Positions 25,332 through 34,247 of a DNA stretch of 64,000 nucleotides are shown here, in pieces. A program made the translations under genes and the position numbers. Origin of the DNA: Aurantiacibacter marinus (GTDB taxonomy: Bacteria > Pseudomonadota > Alphaproteobacteria > Sphingomonadales > Sphingomonadaceae). The stretch spans positions 62,001 to 126,000 of the forward strand of contig NZ_LDCP01000001.1 of NCBI RefSeq assembly GCF_001021555.1. Reading direction: 5' to 3'. The notes under the pieces are model-generated. The model did no database searches and had not been told where the DNA came from. It saw only the letters and a list, made by a program, of their open reading frames with translations. How positions within the stretch are numbered: the first letter of the stretch is position 1; the number at the start of each line of letters is the position of its first letter.

Positions 25332-27773
25332 ATGACAACCAAGTGGCCCGAAAAATGGTTGGGCGCCGCTGCATGGAGCGCCAGGGAAGCGCATGCGGGC
25401 GACCGCCTGCCCTATGCGCGGCTGGTCGATGCTGGCGTCATACTGCTGCGCGATGGATCACTGATGAGCGCGCTGCAAGTGCCCGGCCTGCTGTTTGAAA
25501 CTGAAGACACCGATGCGCTGAACGCCCACGCCGCCACCCGCGAGATCATGCTGCGGTCCAACCTCGATGCACGATTTGTCATGTACCATCATGTCATCCG
25601 CCGCCGGGTCGCAGTGGAACTGGAGGCGCGGTTCGAAGACCCGCTATCTGCTCATATCGACCGGCGCTGGCGTGATAAGCTGTCGTCCGGATCACTTTTC
25701 GTCAACGACCAGTTCGTGACGCTGGTTCGCCGTCCCGCCCGCGGGAAGGCGGGTTTTGTTGAACGGGCAAGCAAGTTCTTAAGCCGACGGTCCAACGAAG
25801 CCGAGGATATTGATCCCAAAGATCTGCGTTCGCTGCGCGCAGCCATGCAAGCACTTGCGGCCAGCCTTGGCGATTACGGTGCGCAGCCCCTCGGTGATTA
25901 CACCGGGCCATCGGGAGCCGCGAATAACGAGCTGCTGGAGCTGCTTTCCGCACTTTATAACGGCGAGATGCGGCCAGTGCGCCGTCCGGAATCGGAAACC
26001 GATATCGGGCGAATGATCCCCTATCGCCGCGCCAGTTTCGGCATTGATGCGATGGAACTTCGCGGATCAAGCGGGGCCGACTTTGCCTCCATGCTCAGCC
26101 TGAAAGACTATCCCGAAGCGACCAGCGCGGGCCTGCTCGATGCCATGCTGCGCCTGCCCTATGAAATGATCGTGAGCGAGAGTTTCGCGCCGCAGGAGCG
26201 CCAGACCTCGAAAGAAAAGATCGACCTTGCGATCCGCCGCCTGAAAAGCGCGGACGAAGAAGCGCAGGCCGAACGCGCAGATATGCTGGCCGCGCGCAAC
26301 GAACTTGGCGCAGGATCGGTAGGCTTCGGCGACCATCACCTTTCCGTTCTGGTTCGAGAAAGCACATTGGAACGGCTTGACGATGCCACCGCATCCGTCG
26401 CCGCCAGCCTTGCCGATACCGGTGCGATTACCGTGCGCGAAGATACCAATCTGGAACCTGCATTCTGGGGCCAGTTTCCTGGTAATGAGCAATATCTGGT
26501 GCGCCGGGCCATGATTTCCACCGCCAATATGGCAAGCTTCGGCAGTCTTCACGGCTTCGCGCTTGGGCAGGCCGATGGCAACCACTGGGGCGAAGCGGTT
26601 ACGCTGCTTCAGACCACCAGTTCCACCCCGTTCTTCTTCAATTTCCATCATGGAGATCTGGGCAATTTCTCGGTCATCGGCCCGTCCGGTTCGGGTAAGA
26701 CCGTAGTGATGAATTTCCTCGCAGCTCAGGCACAGAAGTTCGCGCCCCGCACCATTCTGTTCGATAAGGACCGCGGTGCGGAGCTGTTTATTCGCGGTAT
26801 CGGCGGCAATTACGATCGCATCCGGTCGGGCGAACCGACCGGCTTCAATCCGCTGTCCCTGCCCGACACCTCCGTCAACCGCGGTTTCCTGCGGGATTGG
26901 CTGGGCGTGATGCTAGAGGCCCAGGGCCCGGAAGAGCTTTCGACCATCGCCGCCGCAGTCGATGCAGCATATGCCAATGACAGCTCGCTCCGCCGCCTGC
27001 GCCATTTCAAGGAACTGGTGTCCGGCAGCCGCCGCCCGCAGCCCGGCGATCTGGCGGACCGGCTTTCTGCATGGATAGATGATGGCGAGCACGGCTGGCT
27101 GTTCGACAATGCCACCGACAATCTTGATCTTTCGACCCGCGTAATGGGTTTTGACATGACCGCCCTGCTGGAAAACCCCAAGCTGCGCACACCGGTCATG
27201 ATGTACCTGTTCCACCGTATTGAGGAACGGCTGGACGGCCAGCCCACCATGATCCTGATCGACGAAGGGTGGAAGGCGCTGGATGACGAGGTCTTCGCCG
27301 CGCGTATTCGTGATTGGCTGAAGACCTTGCGCAAGCGCAATGCACTGGTCGGTTTCGCCACCCAAAGCGCGCGCGATGCGCTGGACAGCAAGATTTCCAC
27401 CGCGCTGGTCGAACAGACCGCCACAATGATCTTCATGCCCAATGCCCGCGCCCGGCCAGAGGATTATTGCGACGGTTTCGGCCTGACAGAGCATGAATTC
27501 GCGCTGATCCGCACCTTGCCTGCGCACAGCCGCTGCTTCCTTGTACGACAGCCCGATGCCAGCGTTGTGGTGAGGCTCGATCTGTCCGGCGCGCCCGAAG
27601 TGTTGACGATGCTTTCGGGCCGCGAAAGCACGGTGCGGCGGCTTGATCTGCTGCGCGAAGCCGTCGGTAACGATCCCTCGCAATGGTTCCCTGCACTGAC
27701 CAATCACGCATGGCCCGGCCCTGCAGGTGAAGTATTGGAAGCAGACACCCGGGGACAGGAGGCGGCCGAGTGA
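25332..27773 (+). CDS. virB4: Type IV secretion ATPase VirB4
   Basis: The 813-residue protein has the CagE/TrbE/VirB family N-terminal region followed by an ATPase domain. The Walker A motif GPSGSGKTV lies near residue 451, and the Walker B region LDGQPTMILIDEGWKALDD near 640. It powers assembly of the secretion apparatus and substrate transfer. Length is standard. Its stop overlaps the GTG start of virB6, which implies translational coupling. Confidence 0.95.
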   Translation: MTTKWPEKWLGAAAWSAREAHAGDRLPYARLVDAGVILLRDGSLMSALQVPGLLFETEDTDALNAHAATREIMLRSNLDARFVMYHHVIRRRVAVELEARFEDPLSAHIDRRWRDKLSSGSLFVNDQFVTLVRRPARGKAGFVERASKFLSRRSNEAEDIDPKDLRSLRAAMQALAASLGDYGAQPLGDYTGPSGAANNELLELLSALYNGEMRPVRRPESETDIGRMIPYRRASFGIDAMELRGSSGADFASMLSLKDYPEATSAGLLDAMLRLPYEMIVSESFAPQERQTSKEKIDLAIRRLKSADEEAQAERADMLAARNELGAGSVGFGDHHLSVLVRESTLERLDDATASVAASLADTGAITVREDTNLEPAFWGQFPGNEQYLVRRAMISTANMASFGSLHGFALGQADGNHWGEAVTLLQTTSSTPFFFNFHHGDLGNFSVIGPSGSGKTVVMNFLAAQAQKFAPRTILFDKDRGAELFIRGIGGNYDRIRSGEPTGFNPLSLPDTSVNRGFLRDWLGVMLEAQGPEELSTIAAAVDAAYANDSSLRRLRHFKELVSGSRRPQPGDLADRLSAWIDDGEHGWLFDNATDNLDLSTRVMGFDMTALLENPKLRTPVMMYLFHRIEERLDGQPTMILIDEGWKALDDEVFAARIRDWLKTLRKRNALVGFATQSARDALDSKISTALVEQTATMIFMPNARARPEDYCDGFGLTEHEFALIRTLPAHSRCFLVRQPDASVVVRLDLSGAPEVLTMLSGRESTVRRLDLLREAVGNDPSQWFPALTNHAWPGPAGEVLEADTRGQEAAE

Positions 27774-28981
27774 CCAGCACTGTCGCCAGCGTAGGGATCG
27801 AATGCCAGCGCCAGATGGAATCTGTCGGCGCGGGCATCGGTGCATCCCTGCGCGGCGTCGATTGCGCGGCGAACGCGATGGCAGAAGCGGCGTTCAACCG
27901 GCTGTTTACCGAAGGCGGATTTCTTGGCCCTACGCTGACAATCATCCTGACGCTGTTCGTCGCTCTGCTCGGGTTTGCGCTGATAACCGGGCGCACACGG
28001 ATCGGTCTTGCGTCGCTCACGCCGCGCATGGTGACACTGGTTGCAGTCGTCACCTTCGCGACCAGCTGGTTCATCTTCCAAAGCGTCTTCTGGAAGCTCG
28101 CCGTGCTCGGACCGGATTCCATCGCGACTGGCCTGATGGGCACCAATGGCTCTGCCACCACAATTTTCGCGGACAAGCTGGACACGGTGATGCTGTCGCT
28201 GATGCAGGCATCGGGCGGCGATGCGATGGATGCCAACACCTCTATTTTCTCTCCGCCGGGTCTATTGTGGTCGGGCGGGACCATGCTGCTTCTCGGCACG
28301 GTGGGCGTGCTGGCGACCACCAAGATCGCGCTCGCCATCCTGATGGGCATCGGTCCGATTTTCATTGTGATGGCGCTGTTCAATGGTACGCGCGGATTGT
28401 TCATCGGATGGCTGAAAGGCGTCGTGATGATGGCCATGGCGCCGCTGTTCGCGGTGCTTGGCGGATCGCTGATGCTGGAATTGGCGATCCCTGTCCTCTC
28501 CAGCCTTGCCGCCAGCCCCGGCCAGATTGACGTGCGCCCGGCGATGGCTTTCTTCATGATCGGCGCTGTCCACCTTGCGCTCATGTTCATGATCCTAAAG
28601 GTGATTTCGACCATGGTATCGGGATGGACAGTATTCGGCCTGGCGCGCAGCGACACAGGCTACGACGCAGCCTATGCGCCCGCAGCTGTTGCTGCGGCAG
28701 CCGCAATGCACGCCGCGCCGCCTTCCCCTCTCACAACCACCACGGCAAGCGACCGTGCCGCGCAGGCGGCCCCCGCCCCATCACGCGATATTCGCGTCGC
28801 TGCCGTGATGCCGATGGCGGCCAATGACGGCGCCATCGGCGCAAACACCCGGGAGACCCGCAGTATCGGGGTCGCCGCATCATCACCTGCCGGAATGCCC
28901 GGCATGACGCCATCACGCGCCCGCGGAATTGGCAGCCGTTTCAAATCGGCGCCGATCCGCTCCACGGAGAAAATGCAATGA
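27770..28981 (+). CDS. virB6: Type IV secretion inner-membrane protein VirB6
   Basis: The 403-residue protein has several hydrophobic helices between residues 40 and 300, as expected for VirB6/TrbL, and a long Ala/Pro/Thr-rich soluble C-terminus. The GTG at 27770 overlaps the virB4 stop and has an AGGAGG-like site upstream. The last four bases (ATGA) overlap virB9, leaving no room for a separate virB7 or virB8. The hydrophobic core contains the GPIFIVMALFNGTRGLFIGW segment, here quoted for its aromatic character. Confidence 0.88.
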   Translation: MTSTVASVGIECQRQMESVGAGIGASLRGVDCAANAMAEAAFNRLFTEGGFLGPTLTIILTLFVALLGFALITGRTRIGLASLTPRMVTLVAVVTFATSWFIFQSVFWKLAVLGPDSIATGLMGTNGSATTIFADKLDTVMLSLMQASGGDAMDANTSIFSPPGLLWSGGTMLLLGTVGVLATTKIALAILMGIGPIFIVMALFNGTRGLFIGWLKGVVMMAMAPLFAVLGGSLMLELAIPVLSSLAASPGQIDVRPAMAFFMIGAVHLALMFMILKVISTMVSGWTVFGLARSDTGYDAAYAPAAVAAAAAMHAAPPSPLTTTTASDRAAQAAPAPSRDIRVAAVMPMAANDGAIGANTRETRSIGVAASSPAGMPGMTPSRARGIGSRFKSAPIRSTEKMQ

Positions 28982-29778
28982 TCCGCACCAGCCTTATGGC
29001 AGTGCTTCTGGCGGCCACACTGGTGGCGACACCTGCGCTGGCGCAGCGCGACCCGCGCATGGTGGAGCGCCTCTATGATCCCGCCGAAGTGGTGCGGATC
29101 GAAGGCAAGACCAACGTTCAGACTACCATCCGCTTTGGAGATGACGAGTCGATCGAAAATGTCGCAATTGGCGATTCGCAGGCGTGGCAGGTAACACCCA
29201 ACCGCCGTGCAAACCTGCTGTTCGTAAAGCCTCTCGCCCCGCGTGCGACCACGAATATGACCGTGGTGACCAATCGCCATACCTATCTGTTCGATCTGGT
29301 CGCCAACCCCAATGCGCGCACACCGCTATATATCCTGACCTTCACCTATCCTGCGGAATTGCAGCCTGCGCCGGACGAAACGCAGTTGGCATCAGCAATG
29401 CCCGCCGTCACGGCGAATGCGCTGGAATTGGCAGCGGCCAGCGACGATTATGCTGTGCTCGACCCGGCAACCCTGAATTTCGCGTGGGCAGGAACGGGCG
29501 CGCAAGGCCTGCTTCCGGCAGAAATATACGACAATGGAGAGGCGACCTTCCTGTCGTGGCCGGCAGGACAAGCGATGCCCGCCATTCTGTTGAAGGATCA
29601 CGAGGGCAATGAAGGTCCGGTCAATTTTGCTGTGCGCAGCGATGTGATCGTGCTCGACATGGTGCCAGCCGAGATTGTCCTGCGGTCGGGCGATGATGTG
29701 GCACTGCTCACCAATCAGGGTGATCCCGGCGCATATCTTGCCGACGGAACCGCCCGCCGCGACCCTGAACGCAACTGA
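28978..29778 (+). CDS. virB9: Type IV secretion core-complex protein VirB9
   Basis: The 266-residue periplasmic protein has a signal peptide ending at PALAQ and the VirB9/TrbG pattern DPRMVERLYDPAEVVRI, AIGDSQAWQVTPNRRANLLFV and NMTVVTNRHTYLFDL. With VirB10 it builds the outer-membrane core complex. VirB7, the small lipoprotein that normally partners VirB9, is not encoded between virB6 and virB9, where the reading frames overlap. Confidence 0.92.
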   Translation: MIRTSLMAVLLAATLVATPALAQRDPRMVERLYDPAEVVRIEGKTNVQTTIRFGDDESIENVAIGDSQAWQVTPNRRANLLFVKPLAPRATTNMTVVTNRHTYLFDLVANPNARTPLYILTFTYPAELQPAPDETQLASAMPAVTANALELAAASDDYAVLDPATLNFAWAGTGAQGLLPAEIYDNGEATFLSWPAGQAMPAILLKDHEGNEGPVNFAVRSDVIVLDMVPAEIVLRSGDDVALLTNQGDPGAYLADGTARRDPERN

Positions 29779-29793
29779 ACGGAGACCAAGCCC

Positions 29794-30948
29794 ATGAAAC
29801 TAGCCATGCGCCTTCCGGAAAAAAGCAGCGGCATCGCCAACGATACCGATCCGCGCGATGATGAAACAACAGAGGTCATCGACCTCGCAAGCCGGACGTC
29901 TTATCCGGCGGTGGCAAACCGGAGAGGCAAGTCGGACGCCCTCGGCCTTGCTGCAGGCATCGCCTTTGTCGCACTGATAGGCGCTGCAACCTTATGGGGC
30001 CTGAGCGCCGGCGATGTAGGGGACGAAAGCGGCGCGCAAGTAGCGGTCAATGAGGCAGCGTTGCCGCCAGTCAGCGTCATTCCCGAGGGCACGGTCCCAG
30101 CCGATAGCGTGCCTGGCGCCAATGCGGCCGGAATTCCAATGAACGATCCCGCGCCTTCCCCGGTACTTGCCCGGGCGCCAGGCGCGAACATCGACACAGG
30201 ACCAGGTATCAACCCCTATTCCTCACCGACACTCGTGTTCGATGGCGGCGTTGCCCCCTCGTCTGCTGCTGCCAATGCCGCTGCTGCCGTGGCCGCAGCT
30301 GCCGGCACGCCGCAAAATGCGGTAGTGCCCGGCGGCGGTGCAGCGGGCGAATTCGCCGCGCGTATCGGCGGAGTTGGCGGCGGCACTGCTGTCGCTCGGC
30401 AGGATATCGATCCTGCAACAACGGTAACGCAAGGCACGATGATCCCTGCCATCCTTGAAACCGCGATCAACACCGACGTCCCCGGTTTCGTGCGCGCCGT
30501 GGTGAGCCAGGACGTGCGCAGTTTTGACGGAGGCCGCATTCTAATTCCCCGTTCAAGCCGCCTTGTGGGGCAATATCAGTCCGGCCTTCAGGCAGGCCAG
30601 CGCCGCGCCTATGTCATCTGGCAGCGCGTGATCCGGCCGGACGGTGTGACGGTGCAATTGCAAAGTCCTGCCACCAGCTTTGACGGCACCGCTGGCATTG
30701 CCGGCGATGTTGACAACCACTTCTTCAGTCGGTTCGGTTCAGCCATGCTGCTGTCCGTCATCGGCGGGCTGACCAATGTGGCAAGCGGCGGGGCCTCCGT
30801 CATTCTCGGCGGCGGGCAGAGCGCAGCCAACACCGCCTTGCAGCAGGATGGCCAGCGCAGCCCGACCGTGCGTGTTCGCATGGGAGAGCCAATCCGCGTC
30901 TACACTGCGCGCGACCTCGATTTTGCCCAAGCCCCGCAAGTCCGCTGA
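29794..30948 (+). CDS. virB10: Type IV secretion core-complex protein VirB10
   Basis: The 384-residue protein has a cytoplasmic N-terminus, one membrane helix (about residues 50-70), a long Ala/Pro-rich periplasmic linker and a C-terminal TrbI/VirB10 barrel domain. That domain has the typical QGTMIPAILETAINTDVPG, ILIPRSSRLVGQYQSG and IRVYTARDLDF stretches. It spans both membranes and senses ATPase action in related systems. It lies 15 bases after virB9 and 6 before virB11. Confidence 0.94.
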   Translation: MKLAMRLPEKSSGIANDTDPRDDETTEVIDLASRTSYPAVANRRGKSDALGLAAGIAFVALIGAATLWGLSAGDVGDESGAQVAVNEAALPPVSVIPEGTVPADSVPGANAAGIPMNDPAPSPVLARAPGANIDTGPGINPYSSPTLVFDGGVAPSSAAANAAAAVAAAAGTPQNAVVPGGGAAGEFAARIGGVGGGTAVARQDIDPATTVTQGTMIPAILETAINTDVPGFVRAVVSQDVRSFDGGRILIPRSSRLVGQYQSGLQAGQRRAYVIWQRVIRPDGVTVQLQSPATSFDGTAGIAGDVDNHFFSRFGSAMLLSVIGGLTNVASGGASVILGGGQSAANTALQQDGQRSPTVRVRMGEPIRVYTARDLDFAQAPQVR

Positions 30949-30954
30949 TCCGCA

Positions 30955-31983
30955 ATGAGCGCCGAGATCCACAATCTGTCCGGCGAAAGCACGGAAAAAA
31001 CTTCCGATACCTTGCCCCAAGTGGCAGGCGGATCGGTCTATCTCGAAGCCTATCTCGCGCCGTTTCGCGAATGGCTGGAGCGGGACACCGTCACCGAAAT
31101 CCTGGTCAACAAGCCGGGCGAGATGTGGGTCGAAGATGCCGCCATGTCGGGAGGCATGCAGCGTGTGGAACTGGACACTATCGACGACAAGCTGGTGCAG
31201 CGTTTGGCCGAACAGGTCGCCCGCATCAGCCATCAGGGCATCAACCGCGAACATCCGTTGCTGGGTGCCACGCTGCCTGATGGCGCGCGTATCCAGTTTT
31301 GCGGTCCGCCCGCCACGCGCAAACACTGGGCCATGGCCATTCGCCGTCACCGGCGCCTCGATCTGCCGCTCGACGCCTATGATACAGGCCCGCTGACGCA
31401 GGCTGAAGAGACTGTGTTGCCCGATCCGGTGCAGCAACCGATCGAATTCTTGCGCGGCGCGATCAAAGCACGCAAAACCATATTGATTTCCGGCGGTACC
31501 AGCACCGGCAAAACAACTTTCCTTAACGCCATGCTCGGAGAAATTCCGCGCCATGAACGCGTGGTGCTCGTGGAAGACACGCCCGAGCTCAAATTGCCAG
31601 GCACAAACGGCGTCGGTCTGGTGGCGGTGAAGGGCGAGCTGGGTGAGGCCAAAGTGACTTCCAACGAATTGCTGCAATCGGCCCTGCGCTTGCGGCCAGA
31701 CCGGATTGTGCTGGGCGAATTGCGCGGGGCGGAGAGCGTATCTTTTCTGCGCGCCATCAACACCGGCCACCCGGGCAGCTTCTCCACCATCCATGCAAAT
31801 TCCCTGCGCGGCGCGCTGGAACAACTTTCGCTGATGGTGATGCAGACCGGCATCGGGCTGACCCGTAGCGATACTATTGCCTATGCCGCCAGCGTGATCG
31901 ATGTGATCGTCCAGCTTGGCCGGTCCGACGGCAAGCGCGGCATCACCAATATCGCCTATACGCGCGATCTGGCAGACACTTGA
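30955..31983 (+). CDS. virB11: Type IV secretion hexameric ATPase VirB11
   Basis: The 342-residue protein has a VirB11 N-terminal domain (TEILVNKPGEMWVE) and an ATPase domain. Walker A GGTSTGKTT spans residues 180-188, VEDTPELKL is the acidic box, and GHPGSFSTIHANS holds the catalytic histidine region. It drives pilus assembly and substrate transfer in related systems. It closes the operon; no coupling protein VirD4 follows. Confidence 0.95.
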   Translation: MSAEIHNLSGESTEKTSDTLPQVAGGSVYLEAYLAPFREWLERDTVTEILVNKPGEMWVEDAAMSGGMQRVELDTIDDKLVQRLAEQVARISHQGINREHPLLGATLPDGARIQFCGPPATRKHWAMAIRRHRRLDLPLDAYDTGPLTQAEETVLPDPVQQPIEFLRGAIKARKTILISGGTSTGKTTFLNAMLGEIPRHERVVLVEDTPELKLPGTNGVGLVAVKGELGEAKVTSNELLQSALRLRPDRIVLGELRGAESVSFLRAINTGHPGSFSTIHANSLRGALEQLSLMVMQTGIGLTRSDTIAYAASVIDVIVQLGRSDGKRGITNIAYTRDLADT

Positions 31984-32048
31984 AACTGATCGAATTCTGC
32001 GCAGGCCTTCGCTTGCGCGGCCCCGTGCAAACGACCAAATAGGCAAAC

Positions 32049-34247
32049 ATGGCCAGCAATCCTGAAACCGCCGCACTGAACGCCGCTAACGACGGTTCGG
32101 GGGCAAATGCACTCTCCGCCGAACAACGGTATTTCAACCGCGAATTATCGTGGCTGGCGTTCAACGACCGTGTGCTGGAAGAAGCGAACAACACCGCCTA
32201 CCCGTTGCTGGAGCGGCTGCGCTTCCTGTCCATTTCTGGCAGCAATCTCGATGAATTCATGATGATCCGCGTTGCTGGTCTTGCCGGCCAAGTGCGCAGC
32301 GGCGTGACACAAACGAGTATCGACGGGCAAACACCGCGTCAGCAAGTCGCCGCTGTTACCGCGCGGGTGCGTGAACTGGAATCGAAACAGCAGGAAGCGC
32401 TTGCCCGCCTGCATCCACTGTTGGAAACCGAAGGCATACATATCGCCGGCGAAGACCGCATCGGGGATGAAGCCGAAAAATGGCTGCGGGAATATTTCAT
32501 CAATCACATTATGCCTGTGATCACTCCGCAAGCGTTGGACCCGGGTCACCCGTTCCCGTTTGTTGCAAATGGCGGAATTGGCGCACTTTTCAATGTCCGC
32601 CGGAACAGCGATGGCAGCCAGTTGGTCGAGATGGTGCTGATCCCGGCTGCCCTGCCGCGCTTTGTCCGCATTCCTTCAGAGGCGGCCGATGATGAAGCGA
32701 TCTATGTCGCAATTGAACGCGTCGTCTGCCGCTATGGCAAGCTGATCTTTCCTGGATTCACCGTGCAGGGTGACGGCGTTTTCCGGGTGCTGCGCGATAG
32801 CGATATCGAGATAGAGGAAGAAGCGGAAGACCTCGTCCGCCTGTTCCGCAGCGCGATTCAGCGGCGGCGGCGCGGGCAGGTCATCATGCTGGAGATCGAC
32901 GAAAGCTTCGATCCCGAGGCTGAAGAATTGCTGCGTGACAAGCTGGCGCTGGAACAGGCGCTGGTAACCACGACCGAAGGCATGCTGGGCATTTCCGGAC
33001 TGGATGAAGTCGTTGGCGAAGATCGCCCGGACCTTAAGTTCACATCTTACAGCCCGCGTTATCCCGAACGCGTTCTGGAACACGATGGCGATGCCTTTGC
33101 CGCGATTAGGGGCAAGGATATCATCGTCCACCACCCTTACGAAAGTTTTGAAGTGGTGGTCGATTTCCTGCGGCAGGCGGCGGCCGATCCCAAGGTCGTG
33201 TCGATAAAGCAGACGCTGTACCGCGCTGGCAATCAGCCCACCCTGATCAACGCACTGATCGAGGCCGCAGAGGCGGGCAAATCGGTCACGGCCGTGGTCG
33301 AACTGAAGGCCCGTTTCGACGAGGAACAGAACCTGAAATGGGCAGGCGAGCTGGAGCGCGCCGGAGTACAGGTGATCTACGGTTTCATCGACATGAAAAC
33401 CCATGCCAAAGTCAGCATGGTGGTGCGCGAAGAAGAGGGCGTTTTTCGCACCTACTGCCATTTTGGCACCGGCAATTATCACCCGGTCACCGCCAGAATT
33501 TACACCGACCTTTCCTATTTCACGGCGAACCCCGCGCTGGGACGCGATGCGGCGAAGCTGTTCAATTTCGTCACCGGATATGTCGAACCGCAATCGATGG
33601 AATATCTCGCGATCAGCCCGCTGACGCTATATGACCGGATCATCGCGGATATCGACCACGAGATCACCATGGCGCGGGCAGGCAAGCCCGCGGCGATCTG
33701 GGCAAAGATGAATTCAATCACTGAACAGACCATCATCGACAAGCTTTACGAGGCCAGCCAGGCCGGAGTGGAGATCATGCTGGTGGTGCGCGGAATTTGC
33801 TGCCTGCGCCCTGGCGTGCCCGGCCTTTCAGACAATATCATCGTCAAATCGATTATCGGCCGCTTTCTGGAACACAGCCGCATCTACGCCTTCGCAAACG
33901 GCGAGACGATGCCGAGCGACATGGCCAAAGTATATATTTCCAGCGCCGATATGATGGAGCGCAATTTGCACCGCCGCGTGGAGTCACTGGTCCCGATCAC
34001 CAACCCGACCGTGCATGCTCAGGTGCTGGATCAGGTGCTTCTCGCCAACCTTATCGACGTGCAGCAAAGCTGGCTGCTGGATGGCGAAACCGGGGATTAT
34101 GAACGCATTGCCGATCAGGATTCACTTGAGCGCGGCGGCTTCAACTGCCACGAATATTTCATGACCAACCCATCTCTCAGCGGGCGCGGTGAAGCGCTCA
34201 AGGATAGCGGCGTGCCCAAACTAACCCTGCGCAAGCAAACTCTGTGA
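32049..34247 (+). CDS. ppk: Polyphosphate kinase 1
   Basis: The 732-residue enzyme makes polyphosphate from ATP. The N-terminus has YFNRELSWLAFNDRVLEEA and FLSISGSNLDEFMMIRV, and the phospholipase-D-like core has MKTHAKVSMV, where histidine 452 is the expected phosphorylated residue. YCHFGTGNYHP is also typical. The full family length is present. Its TGA overlaps the GTG start of ppx, so synthesis and breakdown enzymes are made from one message. Confidence 0.97.
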   Translation: MASNPETAALNAANDGSGANALSAEQRYFNRELSWLAFNDRVLEEANNTAYPLLERLRFLSISGSNLDEFMMIRVAGLAGQVRSGVTQTSIDGQTPRQQVAAVTARVRELESKQQEALARLHPLLETEGIHIAGEDRIGDEAEKWLREYFINHIMPVITPQALDPGHPFPFVANGGIGALFNVRRNSDGSQLVEMVLIPAALPRFVRIPSEAADDEAIYVAIERVVCRYGKLIFPGFTVQGDGVFRVLRDSDIEIEEEAEDLVRLFRSAIQRRRRGQVIMLEIDESFDPEAEELLRDKLALEQALVTTTEGMLGISGLDEVVGEDRPDLKFTSYSPRYPERVLEHDGDAFAAIRGKDIIVHHPYESFEVVVDFLRQAAADPKVVSIKQTLYRAGNQPTLINALIEAAEAGKSVTAVVELKARFDEEQNLKWAGELERAGVQVIYGFIDMKTHAKVSMVVREEEGVFRTYCHFGTGNYHPVTARIYTDLSYFTANPALGRDAAKLFNFVTGYVEPQSMEYLAISPLTLYDRIIADIDHEITMARAGKPAAIWAKMNSITEQTIIDKLYEASQAGVEIMLVVRGICCLRPGVPGLSDNIIVKSIIGRFLEHSRIYAFANGETMPSDMAKVYISSADMMERNLHRRVESLVPITNPTVHAQVLDQVLLANLIDVQQSWLLDGETGDYERIADQDSLERGGFNCHEYFMTNPSLSGRGEALKDSGVPKLTLRKQTL

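Noticed and set aside
27433-28656. A 407-residue minus-strand frame across virB4 and virB6
   Set aside because: It runs opposite two overlapping conserved genes, and its Ser/Pro/Thr-rich content is typical of antisense reading.
24079-31983. Integrated conjugative element
   Set aside because: No relaxase, integrase, coupling protein or attachment-site repeats were seen around the secretion operon.
30739-32076. A 445-residue minus-strand frame across virB10 and virB11
   Set aside because: It is antisense to conserved secretion genes, and its composition matches a shadow frame.
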